NCBI GenBank assembly: GCA_017308495.1
Contig: JAFKES010000121.1
Location: forward strand, 1 to 54,391
DNA length: 54,391 nucleotides
DNA from: Afipia sp.
Lineage (GTDB): Bacteria; Pseudomonadota; Alphaproteobacteria; Rhizobiales; Xanthobacteraceae
Direction of reading: 5' to 3'
Below the pieces are notes generated by a model. That model had not been told where the DNA came from, made no database searches, and saw nothing but the letters and a program-made list of their open reading frames with translations. The position numbers and the translations under genes were made by a program. Positions 8,649 to 17,289 of this stretch are shown here, piece by piece (positions within the stretch are counted from its first letter, which is position 1; every line of letters begins with the position of its first letter).

Positions 8649-9959
8649 TCAACCATCTTGCCGGGCAACAACAGTCCGACGACGATGGATGAGGTTATCC
8701 AGCCGTTGCGCTGCCGATGCAAGCATAGGCAAATCCGGCGCTTGCGGATCGCCCCGAGCGGATCGCGCAAGCTCCGTCTTTATAAATTCATCCACCTGCT
8801 CTTCGATCACAGAGAGATCCGCTTCACTCTTCGCAGTTCTGATCTGCCGCGGCAGATGATACAGCGCGAGCAGCGCTACGCTTTGCGAGTCGGACGCATT
8901 CGGATTGAGGAATTTCCAGGCCACGGCGAAGATCGACGCCAGCAGGCCGAAGACCATCGGGGTGAGATAGATATCGTCCCCGTACTTGTCCATAAAACTC
9001 TGCTGCGCATCGTTATAGTATGTCGCCGCACCGGGATGGACGGGGATGTTCGCATCGGGATCGAGGTCGGGTTCGGCAAGTCCGGACAGGATCGAATGAT
9101 CGGCGACAAGGCTTTCCCGCGCGTTCATCAGCGCCTCGGTCAAGCTGGTGACGACGTCGGCGCTGAGCTTGCTCTGCGCAACGAAATAATAACCCACACG
9201 CAGCGTTGTCAGATCATCGCCGGGATTGGGCGGCGCTCCCCGAAGCGTCCCCCTCGGAATTGCAAAACTTTCATAGGCGCCATCGGCGTCGGCTATCGCA
9301 CCAGAAGCGTCAATCGCAATAAGATTCGGAGCCCCCACGCCTTCCCCAAAAAGGCTTTTGAGATAGGTGAGATGGCGTTTTCTCAGAGGAGCAACCAGCA
9401 AAACCGCGTCAACCTCCTTCGACTGGAGCGCCTGACGCGCACGAGACGACGGCAGATCCTTGAAAGTGACGCCGGCTCCAAAACCGTATTCGCGGCCCAG
9501 CGCCTTTACCAGCCGATGGTTGATCTCACCATCAAGAACACCCACCGCATGCCCTTTGAGGTCCGCAATGCTGCTGATGGCCGATCCCGAGGGAACAGCA
9601 ATCATCGCGATTCCTTCACCCACCCGCGCGACAGTTCGCGCATTCGCGAGATCGCCGACATCCGCTCTCACCACGGCGAGATCGACCTTGCCTTGCGCAA
9701 GGGCCGTCGCCGCATCGCGGACATCGCCGACCTTCACGATGTTCAACCGGACCGGGGCGTTGACCCCGACAAAACGGTTTGCGATCAGCACGGCCCCTCG
9801 TGCGATCTCGGCGCTGCTCGATTCCACCGCCACGGTCAGCGTGACCGGCTTGGTATAAAGCCGATACGCCAACAGTGCGGCCGCCACCGCAAGACACGCC
9901 ACGCCCGCAACCATCATGCCACGAAGCCAGAGCGGCAGCACCGCTGTACTTATTTGCAT
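8649..9959 (-). CDS. TAXI-family TRAP-type solute-binding protein, membrane anchored
   Basis: The 436-residue protein has an N-terminal membrane helix (about 12-31). A periplasmic domain follows with TAXI features: a G-K-V-D-L-A-V-V-R segment, a short linker of I-A-D-L-K-G-H-A-V-G-V-L, and a long ligand-binding fold. Near residue 345 there is a second hydrophobic segment (V-F-G-L-L-A-S-I-F-A-V-A-W), then a cytoplasmic-looking tail. Classical TAXI proteins pair with a fused TRAP permease, but none is present within the window. The extra C-terminal helix suggests a receptor or anchored-sensor role rather than simple uptake. It converges on the lipase gene, with 15 bases between the stops. Confidence 0.8.
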   Translation of the reverse strand: MQISTAVLPLWLRGMMVAGVACLAVAAALLAYRLYTKPVTLTVAVESSSAEIARGAVLIANRFVGVNAPVRLNIVKVGDVRDAATALAQGKVDLAVVRADVGDLANARTVARVGEGIAMIAVPSGSAISSIADLKGHAVGVLDGEINHRLVKALGREYGFGAGVTFKDLPSSRARQALQSKEVDAVLLVAPLRKRHLTYLKSLFGEGVGAPNLIAIDASGAIADADGAYESFAIPRGTLRGAPPNPGDDLTTLRVGYYFVAQSKLSADVVTSLTEALMNARESLVADHSILSGLAEPDLDPDANIPVHPGAATYYNDAQQSFMDKYGDDIYLTPMVFGLLASIFAVAWKFLNPNASDSQSVALLALYHLPRQIRTAKSEADLSVIEEQVDEFIKTELARSARGDPQAPDLPMLASAAQRLDNLIHRRRTVVARQDG

Positions 9960-9990
9960 CGCCGATAGACCTTAGCGTCAGTTTTATTTC

Positions 9991-11472
9991 TCAGGCCGGC
10001 GTGCGCAAGGCCATCAGATAGTCGGCGATCCGCCGCAGCCCCGAAGCTTCCACGACGGAAGCCACATATCCATCGGGACGCACGAGCCACACATAGTCTT
10101 TCTGCAATGGCGGACGGAGCGCCGGCTCGAGCAAATCGCCAAACTCGTCCAGCAGATCGCGCGCCGCCTGTTCGGGCGCCGCCATCAATGCGAAACGCGG
10201 CGAGTTGCCGGCGCCAAAGGGCGGCTGCCCATTCAACGGCAGGATGCGCATGCCGGGGGACGGACCGTCGGCCCCATGGGTGCGAGGACCATTCAAAGGG
10301 CTGTTTTCATATTCAATGGCGACTTCGGTCATCTTGTTGACCAGCGCGTCACGCGCAGGGGCCAACCCGAGCACAACCCGTCCGACCAGATTCCGTACAA
10401 CCTGGGCGGCCTGATTGCGAAGCGTTGCGAGCGCGGTCATGCGACCGGCATCCGCAAGCACCTGCTCTCCGATCGCGCTGCGCTCGATGCTGTAGCTCTC
10501 CAGCAGACCTCGGGCGGAGCCCACACCATGACACACCAGCGCCAGCTTCCACGCCAGATTGAAAGCATCCTGCATTCCGGTATTCATGCCCTGCCCGCCC
10601 GCCGGACTATGGATATGCGCGGCATCGCCCGCCAGGAACACCCGTCCCGCGCGATAGTCGGCGACCTTACGTTCGTTGATGCGAAATCCGGATAACCAGA
10701 CGGGATCTGAAGCGACCACGCCACCCGGACCTCTCACCTCCAAGACGCTCTGAATTTCGGCAAGCGTCGGATCTGAAGGATGCTCGCGTTCTGAAAGGCC
10801 TTGGTCGGCAACAAGGCGATAACGGCCATTCGTGATCGGAAAGACCGCCAGCACCCCCTTCTCATGCCAGTAGGTGACGATCTCCGAATCCGGAAACGGG
10901 AAACCGCTGAGATGAAGATCGGCGAGCATCCAGTCGCTCTGAAGCGTATCACCGTCGAACTGCATGCCGAGGCCTTGACGAACTGTGCTGTGCGCGCCAT
11001 CGCACCCGATCAGCCAGGGAACTTCCAGCCTCTCCTTTTCCGGCCCGGTCCGCAGTGTTGCCCTCACACCGTCCGACGTTGCCTCGAATTGCGTCAGCTC
11101 CACCTGACGCTCAACCTGCACACCTAACCGGCTCAGGTGCGCCTCAAGCAATCGCTCTGTCTCCGACTGCGGCAGCATCAGCGCATAAGAATACGGACTC
11201 CTCACATCTGCAAAGCTGATGTGAGCTAACAGCTTGCCGCCGGCGATGATGTTTGCGCCATCAACCCGCTTGCCGGCCTCCACAAAGGCGCCGGCGCATC
11301 CTGCGCGATCGAGAAGCTCCAGCGTGCGGCTCCACACCACCAGAGCCTTCGACTTGTCAGTCCGTTGAGCCGCCTTGTCGACGATCCTCACAGACACGCC
11401 ATACCGCGCCAGCTCGGCAGCCATGGTCAACCCAACCGGACCAGCGCCCACGATCAACACTTGCGGAATCAT
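9991..11472 (-). CDS. FAD-dependent aromatic-type monooxygenase
   Basis: The 493-residue enzyme starts with the FAD Rossmann motif V-G-A-G-P-V-G (8-14). It has the mid-chain G-C-D-G-A-H-S-T-V-R (DG motif) and the GD motif F-L-A-G-D-A-A-H-I-H-S-P-A-G-G-Q-G. These define group A flavin hydroxylases of the PheA/TfdB/MhpA class, which use NAD(P)H and O2 to hydroxylate phenolic or related rings. Length is typical. The C-terminal thioredoxin-like extension is present but short. The gene stands alone between the TAXI gene and a small secreted protein, so the substrate is not indicated by context. Confidence 0.86.
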   Translation of the reverse strand: MIPQVLIVGAGPVGLTMAAELARYGVSVRIVDKAAQRTDKSKALVVWSRTLELLDRAGCAGAFVEAGKRVDGANIIAGGKLLAHISFADVRSPYSYALMLPQSETERLLEAHLSRLGVQVERQVELTQFEATSDGVRATLRTGPEKERLEVPWLIGCDGAHSTVRQGLGMQFDGDTLQSDWMLADLHLSGFPFPDSEIVTYWHEKGVLAVFPITNGRYRLVADQGLSEREHPSDPTLAEIQSVLEVRGPGGVVASDPVWLSGFRINERKVADYRAGRVFLAGDAAHIHSPAGGQGMNTGMQDAFNLAWKLALVCHGVGSARGLLESYSIERSAIGEQVLADAGRMTALATLRNQAAQVVRNLVGRVVLGLAPARDALVNKMTEVAIEYENSPLNGPRTHGADGPSPGMRILPLNGQPPFGAGNSPRFALMAAPEQAARDLLDEFGDLLEPALRPPLQKDYVWLVRPDGYVASVVEASGLRRIADYLMALRTPA

Positions 11473-11634
11473 GATTCGTCCAGACTTTCAGCCGGCGTAT
11501 CCGGCCGTCTCGCGATTTGCAGCCGGCAGAACGGCGGCAGCTCGACATGATAGAACGCGAGGCAAGCCCGGACCTCAAATACGGTCTCGCTATAGGCCCA
11601 TCATCCGGGCTTATAGCGCCGATACTGCAGCCCC

Positions 11635-12003
11635 CTAGAAAGGCCCACGCTGCTGAATCTGCGTCATGATGGCCTCCAGCTGCGCCTCACGAGCCGCGTA
11701 CACATTGCGGATACAGGTCGTATTCGAGCCGCATGCATTCCGCCTCAGGAGAAATGTACGCTGGTCGTCCTGGATCGCGCCGCGCTGCCCCATGGCGACC
11801 AATGACGTTGCCAGCCCATACAGCGTCGCGACGCGCGCTTCGCTCTGCCCAAGTCCGTAATCCGAACAGATCGCCCGCTCGGCGTCGCTCGCCGCTTTCG
11901 CGCAGTTCAACGGAGCGTAGTCGGCCGCGTGGGCTTCAGATGCGACAACGAACCCCAACAGAGCGAGCGCCACCAGCCCGCGCCGGCGATACGAATCTTG
12001 CAT
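11635..12003 (-). CDS. Small secreted protein with LprI/DUF1311-like cysteine pattern
   Basis: The 122-residue product has a Sec signal peptide (about residues 8-26, cleavage after A-H-A). The mature part contains N-C-A-K-A-A-S-D-A-E-R-A-I-C, then D-D-Q-R-T-F-L-L-R-R-N-A-C and C-I-R-N-V-Y-A-A-R-E-A-Q-L. This four-cysteine arrangement is that of DUF1311/LprI-type proteins, some of which inhibit lysozyme. The frame is open to 12075, but the ATG at 12003 is preceded by GGAGAAGGG and starts the signal peptide cleanly. A lysozyme-inhibitor role is possible, not shown. Confidence 0.7.
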   Translation of the reverse strand: MQDSYRRRGLVALALLGFVVASEAHAADYAPLNCAKAASDAERAICSDYGLGQSEARVATLYGLATSLVAMGQRGAIQDDQRTFLLRRNACGSNTTCIRNVYAAREAQLEAIMTQIQQRGPF

Positions 12004-12251
12004 GCCCTTCTCCCTGCTCTGCCGTGACGCCTCAATCATCAACGGCCGCCAGAGAGAATTCAAATACAACCTCACTATACTGATATCGGCTCATGATATG
12101 GCCGCTGCGCCGGGCTGATTGGCCCCTGGGACCCGGGCCATTTGCCGAAAAAAGTCAGCGAAGGCCGGACACAGCAAGACATTGGCGCACGGGTGTGTAT
12201 AGTCAGCCGATACTTTCACATTGATATCACAAGCTTTCTTCGGCCGAATTC

Positions 12252-13178
12252 ATGCAGTATAGACAGCTCCGCTATTTTATTAAGATTGTCGAAGCCGGTA
12301 GTTTTTCCCGCGCCGCTGCGACGATTCATGTCGCCCAGCCGGCCCTCAGTCAGCAGGTTGCCAAACTTGAGGAAGAGCTTGGCCAGAAGCTGCTCCACCG
12401 TACACATCGGGGGGTGCAGCCAACTCCGGCGGGCCAGGTTCTCTATGACCGGGGCTCGCTTATCCTGCGCCAACTGGATGAGCTCCCCGGCATGCTCACG
12501 GCCAGCACCGGAGAAATTTCAGGGACTGTCAGCCTTGGAATCGTGGCGTCTCTGGCTGATGTCCTGATCGGTCCCGTCATTGAGCACTTCAAGTCCGCGC
12601 TTCCGAAGGTGTTATTGAAGTGCTCTGACGGAGACAGCAAAACCCTCGCCATGCGCGTTCAGGAGCACAAGCTGGATCTGGCCGTTATCTTCGAGCACGA
12701 CTTTGGGCCGACTGTTTCACGAACTCCTATCTTCTCACAACGCCTCTTCCTGATAGGAAAGAAGCTTCCGCGACAACCGAGATCATCGATCTCTCTCGAA
12801 GAAATCGCCAGGCTCCCGCTGGTGTTGCCCGGCAGAGGTAACGAACGTCGAAGACTGATCGATCATGCCTTTGCAGAACTCGAGCTCGTACCGAATGTCA
12901 TTGCGGAGGCGGACAATCTGTCAAGCGAACTATCCGCCGTCCGCACCGGAATCGGCCATACCATGCTCAATATCGGTGTTTTGACGGGGAAAGGTCACGA
13001 GGCTCTGGCTGCACCGGTATTGATAGAGCCACCCATTTCAATGATCTGCTCGGTCATTCAGTCTGGCGACTTCTGTCTTTCCGCGCCGGGCGAGGCCGTA
13101 CGCAAATCGACCGTCGAACTCATCAGAACGTTCGTGACAAAAACCGCACGCCCCGGCGCGGAATTGATCGGCCTGTAA
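12252..13178 (+). CDS. LysR-family transcriptional regulator
   Basis: The 308-residue protein has an N-terminal winged helix-turn-helix (residues about 5-60, with S-R-A-A-A-T-I-H-V-A-Q-P-A-L-S-Q-Q as recognition region). A two-lobed effector domain follows, with the R-T-G-I-G-H motif near residue 235. It is closely related in sequence and length to the regulator at 17290-18213; both belong to the Nac/CynR-like subgroup of LysR proteins. The two genes face each other across the Tat protein, transporter and AtuA-fusion genes, so this one may regulate that block. No clear ribosome binding site is seen before the ATG. Confidence 0.88.
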   Translation: MQYRQLRYFIKIVEAGSFSRAAATIHVAQPALSQQVAKLEEELGQKLLHRTHRGVQPTPAGQVLYDRGSLILRQLDELPGMLTASTGEISGTVSLGIVASLADVLIGPVIEHFKSALPKVLLKCSDGDSKTLAMRVQEHKLDLAVIFEHDFGPTVSRTPIFSQRLFLIGKKLPRQPRSSISLEEIARLPLVLPGRGNERRRLIDHAFAELELVPNVIAEADNLSSELSAVRTGIGHTMLNIGVLTGKGHEALAAPVLIEPPISMICSVIQSGDFCLSAPGEAVRKSTVELIRTFVTKTARPGAELIGL

Positions 13179-13389
13179 CGCAGAAACGAACCCTGAACAT
13201 TTAGACGACGCGATGAAATTTCGTCGGCTTGCAGAGACACCGCGCTGGCGGGCATCTGCCGGGCCTATACCCGCATATCAAATCAATATTTGTTTTGACC
13301 CGTTCTTTGCGTGATTGCTGCGTCCGCGATGCAATCCCGTTGGGGATATGTCTGGTTGCAACTCCCCCCATGACAAGGAAATAACAAGC

Positions 13390-13665
13390 ATGTCTGAATC
13401 GAAAATGACCCGGCGCCTTTTCGCGACCACAACGGCAACGGGCCTTGCCGGACTGGCATTGGCCGGTGCTTCGGCAACCTCCGCGGAGGCCTATCAGGGC
13501 AATATGGAGCGCGCGTTATCCGCGCTTTATCAGGCTCTCGGATCGTTGCGCGAGGCAGTCCCGAACAAGGGCGGTCATCGGGAACGGGCCATGGAGCTGA
13601 TCTCGCAAGCCATCAGCGAAACCCAGGCCGGCATCGCATTCGCCAATCAGCGTGGTGGCGGCTAG
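13390..13665 (+). CDS. Small Tat-exported protein of unknown function
   Basis: The 91-residue product begins with a twin-arginine signal (M-T-R-R-L-F followed by a hydrophobic A/G/L-rich stretch and S-A-E-A). The mature part is about 57 residues, largely helical: M-E-R-A-L-S-A-L-Y-Q-A-L, then E-R-A-M-E-L-I-S-Q-A-I. Similar short Tat proteins occur in rhizobia without an assigned role. AAGGAA precedes the ATG at 13390, ruling out the longer in-frame start at 13315. A strong hairpin follows 3 bases after the stop. Confidence 0.75.
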   Translation: MSESKMTRRLFATTTATGLAGLALAGASATSAEAYQGNMERALSALYQALGSLREAVPNKGGHRERAMELISQAISETQAGIAFANQRGGG

Positions 13666-13668
13666 TTC

Positions 13669-13702
13669 GATCACCGGTGCGGCAATAGCCGCACCGGTGA
13701 TC
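13669..13702 (+). terminator. Perfect 15-bp hairpin after the Tat protein gene
   Basis: A 15-bp perfect inverted repeat (13669-13683 and 13688-13702) with an AATA loop begins 3 bases after the stop codon. There is no T-run, so it may act as a 3'-end stabiliser or an atypical terminator. Confidence 0.6.
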
Positions 13703-13864
13703 CGCCGTTAATGCGACCGTCAAGATTTCGGGAAATTTTTCGCCGCTTTCGCTCAAATCCCGCGATATATCCCGCCAGGCACAGGGTATGCGCTTGCCCG
13801 CGCCTCCCGCTTCTGGAATGTCTTTGATGAAAATAATTTACGTGAACAGACAATTTCAGCAGGC

Positions 13865-15004
13865 ATGATGACGCGGGGAAAATGGTCGACCTTTGGATTG
13901 GACGTCATTGCCCTGATCTTCATTCCTTCCTACCTCGTCCACGCGCACATCGTCACCGACACAGTGCTAGCGCCCGTCAAAGCGCTCGTCGACAGTACCC
14001 AAATCCTGTCCATCTATATTTCGCTGCTCATTCTCGGCAGCATCCTGAGCATCGAACGCACCTTCCTTCTGACGAGGATCGGTCAGTATATCGTCCCCGT
14101 GCTTGCAGCCAGCTGCGCCGCGGTCGTCGTCGGCACGATATGCGGAGTTGCCATCGGCCTCGCCTGGCGTGACGCGCTTTTCTTCGTGGTTTTTCCGGTG
14201 ATGGCCGGCGGCATCAGCGCCGGTGCCCTGCCCTTGTCCGCCGGCTATGGCGGGGCCTCCGGCCTTGCAACAGGACCACTTCTTGCCCAGCTCTTGCCAT
14301 CGGTCATCGTCGGGAATTTCGTGGCGATGGTCCTCGCCAGCCTGTTCAGTGTCGTCGAAGAACGGCTACGAGGACTGCCGGCATCAGCAAGCTCCGATAC
14401 GGATAAGAGCCTGCATCAAGTTGAGATACCAGCGGCGTCCGGCACCAGTCTGCCCGTCAAGACCACCATGACGTCCTATGCGAGCGCGGCGCTATCGATC
14501 GCAGCGTTTACGGTCGCGTCATGGCTTGCGTCTCATCTCCTGGATGTGTCCTTGCCATTGGCTTCCATTGTTCTGGCCGTGCTTCTTCACTGGCTCAACA
14601 TTCCTTCCGGACTCATGAGAAACCGGATCGTGACGGTCTATCGGTTCGGGATCGCCGCGCTGACCTACCCGATCCTCGTTCTCGTCGGCCTGCTGTATAC
14701 GCCATGGCAAACCCTGATCGCTGGATTTGCGCCAGCCCGGCTCTTCATCATCGTTGCAACCGTCACAACACTGGGCATCGTCGGATTGATCGTTTCGCGT
14801 CGGGTTGCGCTCAGTGGAATGGATGGCGGGCTCGTCAGCCTGACCCGGGCCGCGATGGGCGGCACCGGAGACGTCATCATTCTCAGCGCCGCCCGGCGGC
14901 TGGATCTGATGCCATTCGCACAAATTGCCACCCGCGCCGGTGGCGTCGCGACGGTGTTTATCGCGCTCGCCGCCGCTCACTATCTTGGAATCGTGCCCCG
15001 ATAA
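13865..15004 (+). CDS. 2-hydroxycarboxylate transporter family protein (CitS/MleP-like)
   Basis: The 379-residue protein is almost entirely hydrophobic, with about 10-11 helices. It has two conserved family motifs in inverted halves: M-A-G-G-I-S-A-G-A-L-P-L-S in the first, and R-A-A-M-G-G-T-G-D-V-I-I-L-S-A-A-R-R in the second. These GG-containing re-entrant loops are the hallmark of the 2HCT family, which moves citrate, malate or similar hydroxy acids with Na+ or H+. It is somewhat shorter than the usual 430-450 residues, mainly at the N-terminus. It converges with the AtuA-DUF4387 fusion (52 bases between stops), suggesting that the transported acid or its product is handled by that enzyme. 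That link is inference. Confidence 0.82.
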   Translation: MMTRGKWSTFGLDVIALIFIPSYLVHAHIVTDTVLAPVKALVDSTQILSIYISLLILGSILSIERTFLLTRIGQYIVPVLAASCAAVVVGTICGVAIGLAWRDALFFVVFPVMAGGISAGALPLSAGYGGASGLATGPLLAQLLPSVIVGNFVAMVLASLFSVVEERLRGLPASASSDTDKSLHQVEIPAASGTSLPVKTTMTSYASAALSIAAFTVASWLASHLLDVSLPLASIVLAVLLHWLNIPSGLMRNRIVTVYRFGIAALTYPILVLVGLLYTPWQTLIAGFAPARLFIIVATVTTLGIVGLIVSRRVALSGMDGGLVSLTRAAMGGTGDVIILSAARRLDLMPFAQIATRAGGVATVFIALAAAHYLGIVPR

Positions 15005-15056
15005 CGGATCGCCGGCCTTTCTTAACCCGGCGTTCGCCTTGTTACACTGCCTTCAG

Positions 15057-17138
15057 TCAGAACGCAGATGCCTTGCTCAGGGACATGGCGAAGGTCGGGA
15101 TGCTCAGCCGCTCGATGGCGGCCTGCTGTTGCGCTCCAAATACGTCCCGCTCGTCTGTCGATCCGGAAATGTTCGGACGATCGAGCGAGATCTTGATAGC
15201 GTTGCAGGAATCCACGAAGAACGTGCCGACGACGCGCTCCACCGGAGCTCGCAGGACTTTAGCGACACTCTCCCTGCTGAAGATGTTCGAACGCAGCGCA
15301 GCCTCGTAGTTCTCAGCGGAATTGAACAGGATGTCGAAGGTCAGCCGATTAATCCCGGCGTCCTTGCTCCGGATCACGACCGCCATATCGAGGAGCCGCT
15401 GGGAGCCCGTCGCCGGGCCGCTGCTCGGCGCATCAGCGATCAGCGAGAGCGTCCGGTCATCGAGATTCCCGCTATAGCCTGTTTCACCGATATCGTAATA
15501 GCGCGGACGCTCCGTCCTCTCCCTGCTCCAGTTCGCGCCGTCGGCCTGGAAATAGGTGATCGGGAACATCACATTCTTGATGACGTCCTCGTTCTGCAGA
15601 AGATGATAGAGCGACCATTCATAGGCATCGGGCGCGTCGAGATCGAGTAGCGAACCCGGCTGCGGTTTGACGAGACTGGTGATGCGCGAAATCTCGGCGG
15701 CATGCATTTCCGCCAGCCGCGTCGGGTCGGAATGAACGGATCGCAACAGAATGACCGGCTTTTCCGCGTCGGCCTCCACGATTCTGAAGCGCGCATTGGC
15801 GAGCGCATCGGGAAATTGATTCTTGATGAGATCGATGACGGCATCCTTGATCTTGGCATAGTTCTCAAAGAAGACCGGATCGCGGGTGCCGCTCGGAACA
15901 ATGGCGCCGTAAGTCCCGTCGTCACGTTTGAAGCTGACGAGATTCGGAGACAGCGGATACGCGATGTTTCCCGCCGTCGCCTTACGGCCAGGATAACCAT
16001 AGTGAATGAGATAGTGCGTCAGCAGGCTTCCGAGCAGAATGGCGGCCTCCTGCGTCCTTGCCTCCGTCGCGATGATGATGCCGAATTCGCGTTGATAAGG
16101 CTCGACAGGCTGTCTTTGAACGCCATTCCGGCCATAGACCAGAACATCATCCGGAATTTTGGAAAGATCAGCCGGATCGATATGGACCAGCGAAACCTTT
16201 CGAGCGCCAAGCCGCCGTGCACCTTCCAGCTTGATGCTCCAGGGCCAGGGCTTGCCGGATCGCACGAAGCGGCTGTTGCGGATGCCGGCAACGCGAGAAT
16301 CCCTGGAAAAGAACTCGGTCTTTTCCATCGCGAGAATGCCTTCCGGATAAAATTGCAGTTGCGGATGGCTTTCCTCGTACAGGGAATGGGCCGCGATCGA
16401 ATAGGCCGTACACCGGCGGGAGGTGTTCGGGGCCACGAACAGGGCTGATCCGTCGTCATAAATCTCCGCCACCAGACAATCCGACGGCGAACCGGGGTCG
16501 CAGGCCAGCGCGCCACACTCGAGCACATGCCCGACGTGATAGGCGAGGCCGGGATCGATCCCGCGCCGGATCATGTCCGAAGCGAACAAGGCAACGTCGC
16601 AGGAACGCCCCGCGAGAATATACTGCGCGCCGTCCTCCAGAGCCGTGATGATCGGATGAACACCCATCTGACCGACGATCACGCTGTCGCGCAGCGCATC
16701 TTCATCAAGCTCCGGCCCAAGACCGGTGCTCCGGAGCGCTCCCTTCCGGAACTCCTCAATCACGATGTCCGGATCCAGTTCGGCACCGATCACGGCAACC
16801 TTCGCGTTCGAGATGCCAAGTTCGCCGAATACCTCCTTTGCGACACCGATCATCAGATCGAGATTTCGATTGCCGCCGGCCATGCCGCTGCTGCCGAGAA
16901 TGACGGGACAACCGAGCCTTTTGCCCGCCTCGACCATATTGAGAAAATCGACCTTGACCGCCTCGCGTTCGAAATACTCCGTCCCGGTGCCAAGATAATA
17001 CGGCCCTGCATCCATCGACCCGCCGTCGGAGACGATGGCGTCAATGCGGCCCTTGAGAGCAGCTTCCAGCGATTCTTTGGGGTATCCGTAACCAAGAGCT
17101 CCACATGCGGAGACAACACGATAGATGAGTTCTGCCAT
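15057..17138 (-). CDS. AtuA-like (DUF1446) protein fused to a DUF4387 domain
   Basis: The 693-residue protein has an N-terminal AtuA/DUF1446 domain with its typical S-D-G-G-S-M-D-A-G-P-Y-Y-L-G-T-G segment and later C-G-A-L-A-C-D-P-G motif. The C-terminal 113 residues (from about 581) match DUF4387: D-M-A-V-V-I-R-S-K-D-A-G, T-F-D-I-L-F, and D-R-P-N-I-S-G-S-T-D-E-R-D-V-F-G-A-Q-Q-Q. In many genomes these are two adjacent genes; here they are one chain joined by an S/G/A-rich linker. AtuA is named for acyclic terpene utilisation, but most members have no proven reaction. The ATG at 17138 follows an AGAGG. The divergent 2HCT transporter and the flanking LysR genes suggest a carboxylic-acid catabolic module. 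Confidence 0.85.
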   Translation of the reverse strand: MAELIYRVVSACGALGYGYPKESLEAALKGRIDAIVSDGGSMDAGPYYLGTGTEYFEREAVKVDFLNMVEAGKRLGCPVILGSSGMAGGNRNLDLMIGVAKEVFGELGISNAKVAVIGAELDPDIVIEEFRKGALRSTGLGPELDEDALRDSVIVGQMGVHPIITALEDGAQYILAGRSCDVALFASDMIRRGIDPGLAYHVGHVLECGALACDPGSPSDCLVAEIYDDGSALFVAPNTSRRCTAYSIAAHSLYEESHPQLQFYPEGILAMEKTEFFSRDSRVAGIRNSRFVRSGKPWPWSIKLEGARRLGARKVSLVHIDPADLSKIPDDVLVYGRNGVQRQPVEPYQREFGIIIATEARTQEAAILLGSLLTHYLIHYGYPGRKATAGNIAYPLSPNLVSFKRDDGTYGAIVPSGTRDPVFFENYAKIKDAVIDLIKNQFPDALANARFRIVEADAEKPVILLRSVHSDPTRLAEMHAAEISRITSLVKPQPGSLLDLDAPDAYEWSLYHLLQNEDVIKNVMFPITYFQADGANWSRERTERPRYYDIGETGYSGNLDDRTLSLIADAPSSGPATGSQRLLDMAVVIRSKDAGINRLTFDILFNSAENYEAALRSNIFSRESVAKVLRAPVERVVGTFFVDSCNAIKISLDRPNISGSTDERDVFGAQQQAAIERLSIPTFAMSLSKASAF

Positions 17139-17289
17139 AGCCGGCCTCTGAAATATGAGGCACGTCAAACCGTGCCCCGTTCAAGTTGAACGGGACACTG
17201 ATCCGATTGCGGATGAGGAACAAATACCGGTTCGATATCCAGTTATCGCCAGCGCCTATGGCTCCTGAGATCAAGCCGCACTATCGCCG

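Noticed and set aside
8658-9968. Plus-strand open frame of 436 codons opposite the TAXI gene
   Set aside because: It mirrors the TAXI coding region almost exactly; the minus-strand product has clear family motifs and a signal helix, this one has none.
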